In this document: piece by piece, positions 11,419 through 23,078 of the stretch
How the letters are laid out: every line of letters starts with the position of its first letter
Numbering within the stretch: the stretch's first letter is position 1
Origin: Gamsiella multidivaricata
Lineage: Eukaryota; Mortierellomycota; Mortierellomycetes; Mortierellales; Mortierellaceae
Assembly: GCF_025024155.1 (NCBI RefSeq)
Contig: NW_026251771.1
Location: 62,001 to 126,000, forward strand
Direction: 5' to 3'
DNA length: 64,000 nucleotides
Program-made: the position numbers and the translations under genes
The notes under the pieces: model-generated
What the model was told of the DNA's origin: nothing
What the model saw: only the letters and a program-made list of their open reading frames with translations
The model's database searches: none

Positions 11419-12905
11419 CTAACGCGGATACTTTTTCTCGGTAAAGGTCATGATACGCTTGATGCTCTGGATCCACTTTCGAGAAGTCTCGTCGTTCAGC
11501 ACATGTGCGACCTGGGCCGAGAAAATTTTTTCACGTCCTGAACGTTCGTGAATACTATGTAAAAGCATTTCAAAAAAAGAAAAAAAAAAGAGCATGAAGC
11601 ATGAAAGATAGAATGTTAATGACAAACAAATCCTGGCAGGACCAGTTACAGCATCGAACCACACAAGACAGAGTAAAACTTACCCAACCATGGTGACGCC
11701 GATGGGCCAGGGTGCGTTTCCGATGGACAGCTTCAAATAGGCATCGCTGGCGGCCATATATTCACGCTTGATCATGAGCTCTGCAATCTCTGTAATACGC
11801 GCTAAGACATCGGGTTCGAGCGATTTTTGTCGTAGCAATCGGAAGAACGGTTTAAGATAATCTGCACTCTGGGCCTGTGTCGCAGTGGCGAGCTTTCCTG
11901 CTGTGCTTCGCTTGACCTCATCCGGGCGCTGGTCGAGGTCGCGCTCCCATTCTCGAAGTAAGCGCTTGAAGTAAGTGTAGATCAGGACATATAACTTGTC
12001 CTGGTCCTTTTGTAGCAATTCCGTTGAAATCTCACTCATGTCCTAAAAGATAATGGGCAGGGAGGATAATTTTGATTAGGACACGGCGTTCAAGTAATCG
12101 TTCCTACTGCAAATGCCGGAGGCCACACCGTTCAGCTCAGCTCAATGCCGTTGTGCATCTTTTTTTTTTTCGGGCCTCTTACCAGGTCCTTAGTAGGATC
12201 GACTTTTGGTTTCTTATCCTTCGCATCCTTTCCAAGCGCCTCCATATGCAATCCAGTCTCTGCGTTCTCGAGCGCCCTCATGAAATCGTTTCTCTGACCC
12301 TCGGACCGATCCTCAACCAATTCCAGTGCACGGAGACGGATTTTCCGCTGTTGGTCCGTTTCGGCAAACAGACGGATGGGTTGTCCACGGGCTCGTAGAC
12401 GACGAACGACTTCTTCGGGCGGGATGTTGAAGGTCGCGGCCGATGCTGCTGCCTCGGCAGTCGCAGCAGCAGCAGCTGCTGCTGCATCGAGAGTGGTTGT
12501 TGTTGAGGTTGATGAGGTGGAGTCCGCGGATGGAGGCGGGGATGCGGATGTGGAAGAGGAAGATTTGGCAGTGAGATCGGCCTTGCGCTTTGTTTCCCTC
12601 TCCTCGACAAGCTTTCTTTCCCTTTCCTAATGTGTGTATGGCCAATAAAAAAGACGCTGTGTGAATCCTCCATTGGTGATGAGGGCTGGTGTCTTTGGGG
12701 ACAACCAGATGAAAGAAAGGAGAAAGGGGAAAAACGTTGATGGACGTACCTCCTTCTCCTTCCGTTCCCGCTCCTGTTCTTCAAGGTATTGCTGTTCCCG
12801 CTGCTTTTCGAGATCGCCTCGACGGATGTATTTCTTTTTGGTGCCTCCAGTTGCGGCCTCGAGGGCTGAGCGTTTCTTGTTGAGCGTTGCTTCGATCAGA
12901 TCCAT
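11419..12905 (-). CDS. PRP18: Pre-mRNA-splicing factor 18
   Basis: Prp18 acts in the second catalytic step of splicing with Slu7 and helps dock the 3' splice site. Four exons (12905-12750, 12626-12183, 12042-11684, 11554-11419) give 364 residues in phase. The N-terminal third is charged helix ([17 protein letters not shown]) in the place of the PFU-like PRP4-binding segment. A low-complexity Ser/Thr/Ala insert (residues about 70-115, including polyalanine) follows. The Prp18 domain holds [21 protein letters not shown] and the highly conserved [20 protein letters not shown] and [18 protein letters not shown], ending in [13 protein letters not shown]. The invariant loop required for step two is intact. 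The start codon lies 375 bases from that of SQS1, which points the other way. Confidence 0.95.
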
Positions 12906-13280
12906 AGGAAGAGTGGAGTTTTTAGGCCGTGGGATCTCGAATGAAAGAAGGATGCAAGGAGGATCAAGGTATGGTTGATGAACGCGAGGATGCCTTGTGG
13001 TATATGGCCTGCGATTGATGCGAAAAATAAGGGGAGTTGGGCAAAGTTGAACTTTCAAACAACGGATACAAATCCATTTTATTTTTTTGTACGTGGAAAT
13101 TGGACTGCGGCGAAGTACATGCTGTCTCACATGACCGCCGCAGTCTTAGCTGGTCGACCTACTATTAGACCCTTGGCACCAAGAGATCTGCCCTCCACTA
13201 GGCATCCTACTTTTCTACTCATTCCCACATACACACATACACACAACCCACTTCTCCCACTCAAGAACACACCAACAAAC
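12906..13280. promoter_or_regulatory. Shared divergent promoter of PRP18 and SQS1
   Basis: 375 bases between two divergent start codons. The SQS1 side ends in a C/A-rich leader with an ACACATACACACAA stretch. The PRP18 side is purine-rich on the plus strand. A TTTTATTTTTTTG tract near 13077-13090 could be a nucleosome-free T tract. Both flanking genes encode splicing factors, so this is a candidate co-regulatory element. Confidence 0.5.
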
Positions 13281-16200
13281 ATGCCAAATCGAGGCGGTAA
13301 ACAAGGAGGCTCCGGAAACAGAGGTGGACGAGGAGGTCGAGGTCGGGGTCGAGGACGAGGACGAGGTGGGCAGTTCAGGGGACAGTCCGGCGGAGGTGGA
13401 GGTTATTCAGGCGGCGGTAACGGTGGCGGCGGGTCGGCCTACGGTATCGACTATTATAACGACCATGAAGATGACTACATTTCCTTTGTTGGCAGTATGT
13501 ATATTACTTCTTTTTGCACATTTCAACTAAGGATAGTCTTCCCCCCCACCTTCCTAAGAAGACCGGGACACATCTGACCAGGGTATTTGTTCCGCAGTTA
13601 ATCAGGGACGGGGTCACATTTTCCACCTTCATGCAATGTAGGAAATCACCAGCAAAAGCAGCGATCTACTGAAGAGGACGTATACCGACGTATCCAACAG
13701 GCCAAGGCTGGTCGTGGAGGCTCTAACGGCCCAGGACAATTTCGTCCCCCTCCGCCTCCTCCCAAGCAGGGTGCAAAGGGCAAGAACTCGAAGCATGCCT
13801 TTTGGCCCCGTTCGGATCATCACAACAACAACGATATCAACAATAGGAACAGCGGTTACACCAATAGCGGACAGTTTTCATCATCCAGTAACGCACGCCG
13901 TGGTGGCAATGCCAGAAGTGTTGCGTTTAACAGAGCAACTGTGCTTACCGATCCGACAGCGTTGAACGATCAGGGAGAGGAGGACGAAGAGGATGATGAA
14001 GATATGAATGAATGTTCTTGTGATGGTTCGGATGTGGATACTAGTGATGATCTGATAGATCGTGGGATAGATGATGGTAAGTAAGATCATTCAAAAGCGT
14101 CACAGACTGGTTTCTGTACGGCGGGTCGTTCTTTTTTGACTATTGTTAACCCCCTCTTCTATGCATCACATTGCATGGCATGGCATGTTATATTAGATGA
14201 CGAGTCGGACGAAGAGTTTTTGATGCAACAGTTCAACTGGTTCGAAGAAGATCAAGACCAGCTCGGTAGCAGCTCACAGATGAATTCGACCCCACGCTCT
14301 TCAGGAAAACAGAAGCAGAAGCATATACAGACGCCAAAGCAACAGCCAGAGCCACAGCAACAGACATCACAGAATGAACAGATCGCAGCTGTGGAGTTGA
14401 TCACCAAGATCATCGCGCCACTTTCGATTTCATGTCTGGACACAGCAATGACTCAATCTGAAGATTTTATGCAGGCGATGGAGGCCGAAGGTGATATCAA
14501 AGTCCATGCGGATGAAATTGAGGAGCTGTCCAGACCACTCTCGGCGCTTAGCTCGACATCCCGGGGATCGATTCACAAGATCAAGAAGGCTAAGGTGGTC
14601 GAGGTCACATCATCATCGACGACTATACATGTATCGCAGGATGGTACTCTGATGGAGTCTCAGGCTGAGATGACTACTACGCTCGTGTCTGCAAGCAACG
14701 ATAGTAGTCAGAGCACGGCAGCATCTGCAATGGGTGCCGATCTACAGTCAACCACAGCAGAGGCGGCGGCACCGATGAAACCGAAGAAGAAGGCGCATCG
14801 ATCCAAGCGCGGCGGAATCAAACAGCGAGAGAGACAGACGAACAGACAGATGGCCGTGGGCCATGATGATGACGGACTCATGTTCCTGGAGGAACCAAGC
14901 GATGACGACGAGGATGAGGATATGTTGGCGATGCAGGATTACTTGCAGGTATTGCACAGCAACCCTCTTTGCGTTCATCTGTGCTACGTCTTTTTCGATT
15001 CTCATGCCGCTCCGTTTATATGATGAACATCTAGAACACAGGTGATCATAGCAGTCTGGATCAGCTGGAGTCGCTGCTGGGTGCACTGAAAGGCCTCCAT
15101 GCGGGTGGACAGGGTCATTCCAAGAACGCCGGAGGTCTCAGACCGGACGATTCCGACTATGAACAACAGGCGTCTGAGATCGATAGTGAGGATCAGGATG
15201 ACGAGGACGAGGACGATTTTGATTTCGAAGAAGACTACGAGGACGGGTTCCGCAAACTGGATTTCAGTAAGGTGAGCGCTTCCGCAAACGATAAGCGCAA
15301 GAATCGTCCGTCGGACGATCTGCTTAGGGAGGAGCTGAGGGATCTGATGCCGCTTTGGCGTTCGGGAGCTCTGCAGGATGGAGATGGAGCGAATCGGCGA
15401 TTCAAGTCGAGGGCGAGGGGGTACGATTTATACGATTCGGACGATGGGTTCATGGTTGCGAGCTCGGCTGGAGGCAAGGGAGGCAAGAAGAACAAGAATA
15501 AGAAGGAGCCCCATGGTGGCAGCTTTGAAACATTGATGGACATCAACAGGTAATGAAAGCTGTCGTCACTATCGACGTTGCAGATCTTGGTCTTGGAAAA
15601 TGCCTAGGTTGTCTAATATCTGCAATGCAACCCTTTTCTTCAAACTAAACTCTTTAGGCAAATCGAGAACTTTGTCCAGGACCGCAGCAGTGATAACTTG
15701 CAGTTGCCCCCGATGCCGAAACCTCTTCGCCGCAAGATCCATCTGTTGTGTAACCATTACAATCTGAAATCCCAGAGCGTTGGCTCTGGCAAGCGTCGAT
15801 TCCCGATCCTGATCAAGACGGATCGCACAAAGATGCCCATCAACCCTGTGAACGTGAGCAAGCTGTTGAATCAATCGGAGAAGGAGCTGAAGGAGCTGAC
15901 AAAGTTGTCGGCCCAGTTTCAGGGGAGTCGCCGAGGTGGGAACAATGGTAGTGGTAGTGGAAACAACGGCGGCGGCTGGAATGGGAAGGGCAAGGGCAAG
16001 GGTCGAAGTGGAAATGGAGGTGGGTTTACGGTTGCGATGCATGGGACCGTTGTCGGAGCTTCTGCTTCTGCTATTTCGGTTGAGAATGTGGGCCATCGCA
16101 TGTTGTCAAAGATGGGGTAAGTTACACTGAACAGATCGTGCAACTCGAAAGGATGTTTGTTGGCGTTGTATTCCACATCTTTTAACCACGTGTGTTTAAT

Positions 16201-16314
16201 GATTGTCTTGATAGATGGTGTCCTGGTGTTGGATTGGGCGCGACGGGTGAGGGTATCACCCAGCCCATTGAGGCGATTGTGCGCGCGAAGCATAGGGGTC
16301 TTGGACACGAATAA
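13281..16314 (+). CDS. SQS1: R3H and G-patch protein, Sqs1/Pfa1-like cofactor of the Prp43 helicase
   Basis: In yeast Sqs1/Pfa1 activates the DEAH helicase Prp43 through its G-patch, in ribosome biogenesis and splicing. Six exons (13281-13494, 13642-14076, 14197-14948, 15035-15549, 15658-16116, 16215-16314) give 824 residues. The N-terminus is an RGG/GR-rich tract (residues about 5-55). A long acidic and Ser/Gln-rich disordered middle follows. The R3H domain starts near residue 635 (QIENFVQDRSSDNLQLPPMP, RRKIHLLCNHYNL, GKRRFPILIKT). The C-terminal G-patch contains VGHRMLSKMGWCPGVGLG, GITQPIEAIVRAKHRGLG and ends at GHE. The glycine pattern is intact. The order disordered-R3H-G-patch matches yeast Sqs1. 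It is divergent from PRP18. Confidence 0.9.
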
Positions 16315-17239
16315 CCCAGAATGCGTATACTACGTGGGTTTTTTGTTCATCAATAAAAAAGGAAGATGTCTTCCGATCTATGAATCTCTTCTTTCTTAAG
16401 GGTGTATCAATGTTGTTGTTGTTTTTTCTTATTTCGACCGTTCAAGCTCGATCTTTTTTTGAGCACATCCCTTTTCCTCTCTCTTCCTTCACATTCGTCC
16501 TGATCTTTCATAAAGGTATTGTTCTGGATTCCGCGTCTGTTCTTTTTAGTCACCCCTTGTCCTCCCGCAGAAGATGAACATTATGAATCGCTACTCTCAA
16601 TATATGATGTGGATTATTCTTTTTTTGCTCTGATGCACTTCCTTGCTTTAAGACATCGCGATCTCTTTTTGCAAAAATGATACGGATTGCTAATCATTGT
16701 CAATTCTGTTCACTTTTTGCTCTGCGTATGTGGGAAATAGGTGTCCTGCAACAAGATCGAACCTGCGCTGTTTATATTGAAGGACAGTTGTGTTCTCGCT
16801 ATCCATTGACCAGCTACACCAGTTGTGCTTGGAGGGCCGTTGAAGCAATGGAAGCAATTGCACGCTGTTTCCTGACATCATATTCAGCAGAAATGATAGG
16901 TATTGTATGAACATGAAAATGAAAAAAAAAAAAATGAATATGCCAGATGATGCGGTGGAGAAACTGAGGTATAGACATGTCCATAAATGCAAAGAAAATG
17001 AAATAAAGAAAACTGTGAATCATATTTTTTTTTTGCCCACTTTGCTTTTTGGTTTTCGTATATTTATTCGCTCAAAATCATCTGCACTAAGCAATCGTCT
17101 TGCGAAGCCCTTTGATCGGCACGAAAAGGACTAGCAAGCCCTCTAGGGCCTAGATTTTTGCATGGTTCAATCGGACGCGTTTTCGGCTATGACCCTCATC
17201 AAATGTGTATGCCTAAATGCGATGCGGTGCCCATGTTAT
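16315..17239. other. Intergenic, convergent 3' regions of SQS1 and the MCMDC2-like gene
   Basis: 925 A/T-rich bases with several T and A runs (16921-16933, 17025-17035). The plus-strand frames here are short and have no protein-like pattern. It should hold both 3' untranslated regions. I see no RNA gene. Confidence 0.5.
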
Positions 17240-20200
17240 TCACCTTGCGCGTCTTTTTTTTTTTTTGCAATAAACATCTTCGACTGATACGTACATGCGG
17301 TCCATCATGAGGTCGCGCTCCTCTTCAATACCGACTGGGACACTCGCGTCCGACATGGGCACATCCTCCTCAAGATCGTACTCCTGGATACCACAGATCG
17401 TAAATGAACAATGGTCAACAAAGTTCTCTAGCGTTGAGGCCTATATGTGATTAATACTACACCAAACAACGCAGCAGCTGCAATGCGTACGCTCGAATCG
17501 ATCGCAGGAACCATGTCAGCATCGTTTCCTGAAACAAAGTTGGGAAGCTGGGATGGACCATACAGCCGCGTAACATTTTCTTTGCCATCCAACAACGGCA
17601 CAAATCCCAGTCGAGAGGTGCCTGACACAGAACAAAGAAATGGCATGAATGAATCGTGGACAATTTGTTGCCGGCCGCATGACATGGCCATAAAGCTTTG
17701 TTTGATCGAATTTTACCGAATCGGGCCGCTATTGTTTCCTCCATCATCATGATGCTAATTGTAGAGAATGAGAAGAGCAAGTTATCAAGAAAAAAGAACA
17801 TCTGCTGTCTCTAAAACGGATTCCTCCACGACGTTATATTCGTACCTAATAAGTGCATCGTCCGTGACAGCAACCGATCGAAAACACAGCTTACAGTACG
17901 ATGTTGACCATAAATCAGTTTTCTTTTATCCAAAAAAGAGAAAAAAGAAACGGAACTGCTCAAGGATGAAGGCACTGACCTTTGCATGGCAGGTTGCCAG
18001 TCTCAAGAGGGTAGACATAACAGAAATGCTCGATAACTCGTTCGTGTCGAGACCAGACCCTTTCCCGCGCATTACTCGAAAGTATGCATTCAAAAGCTCT
18101 TCGCACTCCATTGACAACCTATTTCGGATAAAAAATACCAAAGGACTTGTTGAGAGCCATCTTGCCGCACAGACCATAACGCGTGTCAGGCCAATGAGCG
18201 CGAAAATACTTTGCATTACCTGACCTTGACCTTGGACGCGAGCTGAATATACTAAAGCACCCAATCGAGCATTGTACGATAACTCTCCGTTTTCAAGAGA
18301 CATCTACTAGCAAGGAGATAGTATGGATCGACTTTTTTTTTACCTGTGACAGATCGCATAGAGATAATCGCTCGCCTGCCATATCTGTGGGATCGCCACT
18401 GTGGCATCGAATGGTGTGAGCGGCAATGGATTCGGATATTTTTGATGTCCCATCCATTTCATTCTGCAAAATCACGACATCAAATGCACTAGATATAGAC
18501 GCCGTCAATGAATGTAACAACCGTGATCGACACAAACCTCATGAGCATCTTTCAGGGCACCTACTGAATCATAGGCACCCCTCTTGCCGGACCACTTATG
18601 AGCTCGTCTGCTCCGGCTTCTTTCTCCCCTGTCTTGCGAGACATACTGTTGCTTGTGGAGGTGTATGTCGACCAACAGCAGCAGGTCAGACCAAGGGCTT
18701 GCATTGAATCTTTGCATTGAATAAAAATATCGCTTCCGTCTATAGTCGAGAGAACTGTAAAAATATGCGTGCATAGGTCAGCCTTCACCTGCATTAGCAT
18801 AGCAAAAAGATATGAAAAAATGGGACCTCAAAGCGATTCTTACTAGGAGTAACATTCGCTATATTCTTCCTGTCTAGTCGATCGAGATCAAATAAAAGAA
18901 TCCCGTCTTTCGCGGCACTGAGCAGACCGGCTACGATTCATGATTCTCCTCTTTGTCAATACGGATTTTAGGAAGCACGGCAACAACGCTAGTTCTTGAA
19001 CGTGCCCATACCTTCAATTTTCCCTGGCTGGGACTTTCTTGGCGGTTGAGCAGAGTAAAGAGGGTCTCCGTGACTCCAGAACACGTTGCTACGGAATACC
19101 AATCAAGTAAGTCGCTGGTATCAACAGTTCTTCTCGATGGCAAAATCCAGGCCCCCGCTTACTTTTTGCAGGATGCGATGCTGGTTATGAGCGCTGGCAC
19201 AATCGTATCGTGGGTATTCTTGATTACTAAAAGATGAACAAACGGTCGGAGCTGTCTTCTTTGTTGCGCGTTGTTGCTCTCATCATCATCACGCTCTGCA
19301 ATAGATACGGCACTAATAATCATGCAAGGAGTGCACGTTGCTTGTCAAAACAGAGTTCAATATTCGCCAGTCGCAAAACATATAGTCTCATTGGTACCTT
19401 AGCAGGAGTGCCAACTTCAGCTTTCGATAGATATCTCTTGGCGTAACCCCATCTATGTTGTAAGGAGTATACCCCAACAAGGTCAGTTCTTTATGCACTA
19501 TGCAACTTTTTTTTTCCGATTGTCAAGCGCTTGCTATTCACCTAGCATATCGATAATAGCCTGGCTGGTATTCCATGCAGACATGTTCTCTATCAAGGAA
19601 GCCTTTATCAATAGAGAGCCTATATCCCAGGTTATTCTTTGGTTTATCAAGAGATTAACTTACTGCCAATGACTTCAGCAATAGAGTGCGGAAGACCGAG
19701 AGATCTTCGGCCGGACTCGCGCAAGATGTTGTTCACCTCGATCTGTACCCCGTGGATATACGATTCCTGCGTCTGCCCAGCAAATACACGAGAGAGTCGC
19801 CCCAGAAGTCCAATACGCTCCCCAAGCGCCACAGTATTAGCCAGATCATCTGTAAAAATTGTATGGTACGATATTTTGTTAGTTCCACGTTTATTCTGAA
19901 CTTCCGCAACTAGAAAGAGAGTGCCGTCTCTACCTTTTAATACCGCTGTGATCTGGTTGATAAAGCATCCTTCGGGCTTGGTGGCACTCGTGCAGTCCAG
20001 CACTATCACTTGTTGCTCTTTGCGCGAAGCAAACAAAAAATACGAGACATTATATTAGCACGTCGTCTTGATGGTCAGTAACGCATATTACAGCAACCAG
20101 TGGCACATACTCATATATACCCGGTCTAGGACAGATTCAACCATCTCCAAGTTGCAATGACTACAGATAAGATCGATCTGAAGCAGAGATGCGCTGTTTT

Positions 20201-21624
20201 TAACAAGGCAATTTCTGGATTAAAATACATATATTCGTCAATGCAGCAACTGCATATATGTCGTCGCATCCTTACTTGGTTCCTGTTTCCATGAATAAGT
20301 CATCTTCCGTACGCTTGATAACTCGATATTCCCGCGCTGAGGGCGTGTAATGAAGATAATTCTGGTTGTTGCAGCGTGGATTGTCGCACCGCCATGTTTG
20401 CGAATATCTTTTGCATCAGGAATATTGAACTAGTATTACTGGTCATGTACTTGAGGATTGAAGTCGCAGCGCGCTAAGATGACGGCTCCTTACATGAAAT
20501 GCTCTACCAAGGAGATTCCTGTAACCTTGCCGGAGACAATAAAAAAGCTACTGTAGCCGCTGCTGTCGGCTGCAATGTCCTCTCGGCTCCACCTCAATGT
20601 CGAGGCAATAGAGGGTAGATGGCATCTGTGTAGCATCAAAGGGTTAATACTGTTCGGCTTCCGCAATATGCAGCAAGAAGCAAGATCCTGCACATGGTAC
20701 ACAACTGCGCGACTTTACTCTTGAAAGACGGACGGTAGATATTTGACACGCACAGTCGTGCGCACTTGTTCCCCTAGCAGAACATTGTCTTCACCCAGTA
20801 TCTGTTGCAGGATTTGACAGCAGACTAGATGAAAGCCCGGCATGACAGAATCCAAATCGCCCAAGAACTGGTTTCCCAGATTCGAGCAGCATTGCAGAAG
20901 CTGGATAGGATCGATCTGAAAACGAACTACATAGTGGGAAATAGTCGCCCCTGACTGTCGTGCAAAGTTAGCCGAAGGATAAAAAAAAAAAGAGTCAATG
21001 CCTGATGCCACTAATCATCAAATCAAAGCAGAGCTTGTTCGGACGTAGCAAAAAGATTGTTGCCCAACCTCAGCCTTGCTTGCAATTGATTCCACCATGG
21101 CCTTGTGGATATCGGGCATATGGTACTGGGTGATATCTATCGAGAGTGTCACATTCACAGCTAACCATGTTAGTAATGAAGAAAGGGAGGTTGTATTTCA
21201 TCAACGACTTCGCCCATCAAAAGATAAACCCACATAATTTGATTTTCTCCTGAAGAGGCAGCTGCTCTGGATCTGGCGGGAGGACATGTCTGTCTGCTGG
21301 ATGGACCCGATCAGGATGGTCACGCGACTATGTGTTACAAGGCCGGACGAGGTCACCAAAGAAGGCCCTTTCTCATTGAACTCATCGATGGACTCAAAAC
21401 CGAACCTGTTCATGTTGTTTGCGAGCCTTTGCAGCCAGCGGATGCGTGCACATGAATCGTTCTCGGAGCGAGGACACCGAGCTTTGAATGGATGAGGTCG
21501 ATGGAGAAGGAAAGGAGAGAGCTGGGGTAACTGCATCATGGACGCTGTTGTATCCTGAGTCAGTATTTGAAATCAAGTCTTGTTGATCCACAGAGGAGGT
21601 GAACGAACTTGCGGAAACGCGCAT
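17240..21624 (-). CDS. MCM domain-containing protein 2 (MCMDC2/MEI-218-like), ATPase-dead MCM relative
   Basis: Reconstructed as 21 exons, 911 residues, with every phase closing. Order of features: Ser/Thr-rich tail (1-73); MCM N-terminal part with LSVNVTLSIDITQYHMPDIH and HYVVRFQIDPIQLLQCCSNLG; OB-fold with a four-cysteine zinc site (C265, C270, C312, C315; motifs CDNPRC and CSHC); GERIGLLGRLSRVF; then an AAA-like region. The Walker A position reads HLLVIKNTHDTIVP (about 518-531), without G-x4-GK[ST]. The Walker B position reads ILLFDLDRLD (about 578-587), keeping one Asp but lacking the Asp-Glu pair. Further matches are LTCCCWSTYTS, AFDVVILQNEMDG, RLSMECEELLNAYF, ISVMSTLLRLATCHAKL and DDALISIMMMEETIAARFG, following animal MCMDC2 in order. 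Animal MCMDC2/MEI-218 promotes meiotic crossovers; that role here is inferred. The exon at 18284-18253 is the least certain join. The end reads CKKKKRRAR across 13 A bases. Confidence 0.8.
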
Positions 21625-21851
21625 TGTCGCTTATTTGATTTTGAAGAAAAAGGAGTTAGTAGAAAGGTGAAGCAAAGGAAAGATAGGATGGGTGAAAGAG
21701 AAGAAAGGCATGTTGGTGGCAAAGGTTCTCAATGACAGCGGACAGTCACCATATCCTGCAGTACAACGACCTTGCAGTCGACCGGTATGAGAACATGATA
21801 TGTACAAAGTTGCGTGCAGCATTTTATTGTCTAAATCCCCGTTTTTGTTGG

Positions 21852-23078
21852 TCAAAAAATTGGTTCTTCATAGGATGCGATGCTTGCAGTTGAACTTATT
21901 GAGTGGACTGAAGTCGTGGCACTAATTACAGTTGAAGAGAGGTCTCTAAAGGTCGCAGCTGTGGATACGGCAAGGTCTGCGGGCTGATGGGTGGTGGTAT
22001 TCATGCTCGCAGAGGAAAGGGACTCTGTTGTACTTGAACGATCTGACCGAGGAAATGTCGATAGTAGCCGATCAAATGTAGCGCCAGTGGGTTTGTTGAA
22101 CAAGGACGCTGCGTAAACGGACGAACGCGAGGAGCCAGCCCTTGCATCCTCTCCGCTTTCGAATTGTCGTGGGTCCATGGCTGGTCCGAGCGACGGTGTC
22201 GGGAAATCAGGCATTTGTCTGGAAAACTTGTGCGAGATTGTTGGGGTGGTAAGTCGAACAGAGTTGGATTTGGTGTGGCCTTCTTCTGAGCGGTCCTCGC
22301 CCCGGCCCAACCATCCCTCGTCGTCCTCCAGCTCATCATCACTCGAGACACCGGGACCGAAGGGGTTTGGGTATTGATCAATCTGCCGCCTGGGCTTCCT
22401 CGGCGTATTCAATTCGTCGTCGCTCGATTCCTTATGTGCATCTGGGTCCTCTGGTCGGGACTCCTCCATTGATGCTGCACTTCGGATGTTCAGCATGGTG
22501 ACAGGGACCATCTCTGTTGCACCATTGAGCATATCTGGGTCGTCTTCCAGCCTGTCCTGTTCCTCTGTGAGCTGCTGCATGCTTTTGTGAGATCTTTTTG
22601 GTTGATGCACCAAGGCTTGATCGTTTGGTTCCCTGATGCCTTTGAGAAAGGCAACTGGTCTTGTAAGGATATGGTAGAGCCGTGATGAAGGCCGTTGGAT
22701 ATGAGTCCAGTTGTATATCATCATGAAAAGCCAGGAGGACTTTGGGCGAGGGATGGCCTTGGATGTCGATACCAGAGTCCTGGAGAGGTGTAGAACAGCC
22801 TCTGTCAGATCTTCATTGCGAGGAGTGGCCGCTGTGAGCTGGTTATCGTTTTCGGTGTCATTGTCATTGTCATTGCGATTGCTGGTTGTGCTATGGGAAG
22901 CATGGTCGTATGGCGGCGGCAAGTCCTCCTCGGCCGTAGAATCGGTATTGAAGCTGAAGCTGGAGGGATGGTCGGTGTTGCTAGTGGTACTGGTCTGACG
23001 GGGGTGTCCATTAGCGAGTGAGACAGTGACGAGGGGAATAGCCCTGGCCTGGCTCCTGACTTTGAGTCGCGAAGACAT
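21852..23078 (-). CDS. Uncharacterised disordered protein with a PPPY motif
   Basis: An intronless frame of 408 residues. It is mostly Ser/Thr/Asp/Glu-rich and predicted disordered. An early AEEDLPPPYDHASH segment carries a PPPY motif of the kind bound by WW domains of Rsp5/Nedd4 ligases (established for the motif, untested here). One more ordered stretch, residues about 90-150, is aliphatic/aromatic (LTEAVLHLSRTLVSTSKAI, SSWLFMMIYNWTHIQRPSS, YHILTRPVAFLKG). Two acidic SSDDEL repeats follow (about residues 220 and 250). No signal peptide and no transmembrane helix are clear. I do not recognise the family. Length and uninterrupted frame in an A/T-punctuated region support coding. It sits 227 bases upstream of the MCMDC2-like gene on the same strand. 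Confidence 0.7.
   Translation of the reverse strand: MSSRLKVRSQARAIPLVTVSLANGHPRQTSTTSNTDHPSSFSFNTDSTAEEDLPPPYDHASHSTTSNRNDNDNDTENDNQLTAATPRNEDLTEAVLHLSRTLVSTSKAIPRPKSSWLFMMIYNWTHIQRPSSRLYHILTRPVAFLKGIREPNDQALVHQPKRSHKSMQQLTEEQDRLEDDPDMLNGATEMVPVTMLNIRSAASMEESRPEDPDAHKESSDDELNTPRKPRRQIDQYPNPFGPGVSSDDELEDDEGWLGRGEDRSEEGHTKSNSVRLTTPTISHKFSRQMPDFPTPSLGPAMDPRQFESGEDARAGSSRSSVYAASLFNKPTGATFDRLLSTFPRSDRSSTTESLSSASMNTTTHQPADLAVSTAATFRDLSSTVISATTSVHSISSTASIASYEEPIF

Noticed and set aside
21201..21539. Alternative start frame for the MCMDC2-like gene (WLQRLANNMNRFGFESIDEF)
   Set aside because: It cannot be joined in phase to the next exon without a 29-base intron; the frame from 21624 joins cleanly at GAACAG|GTTCGG.
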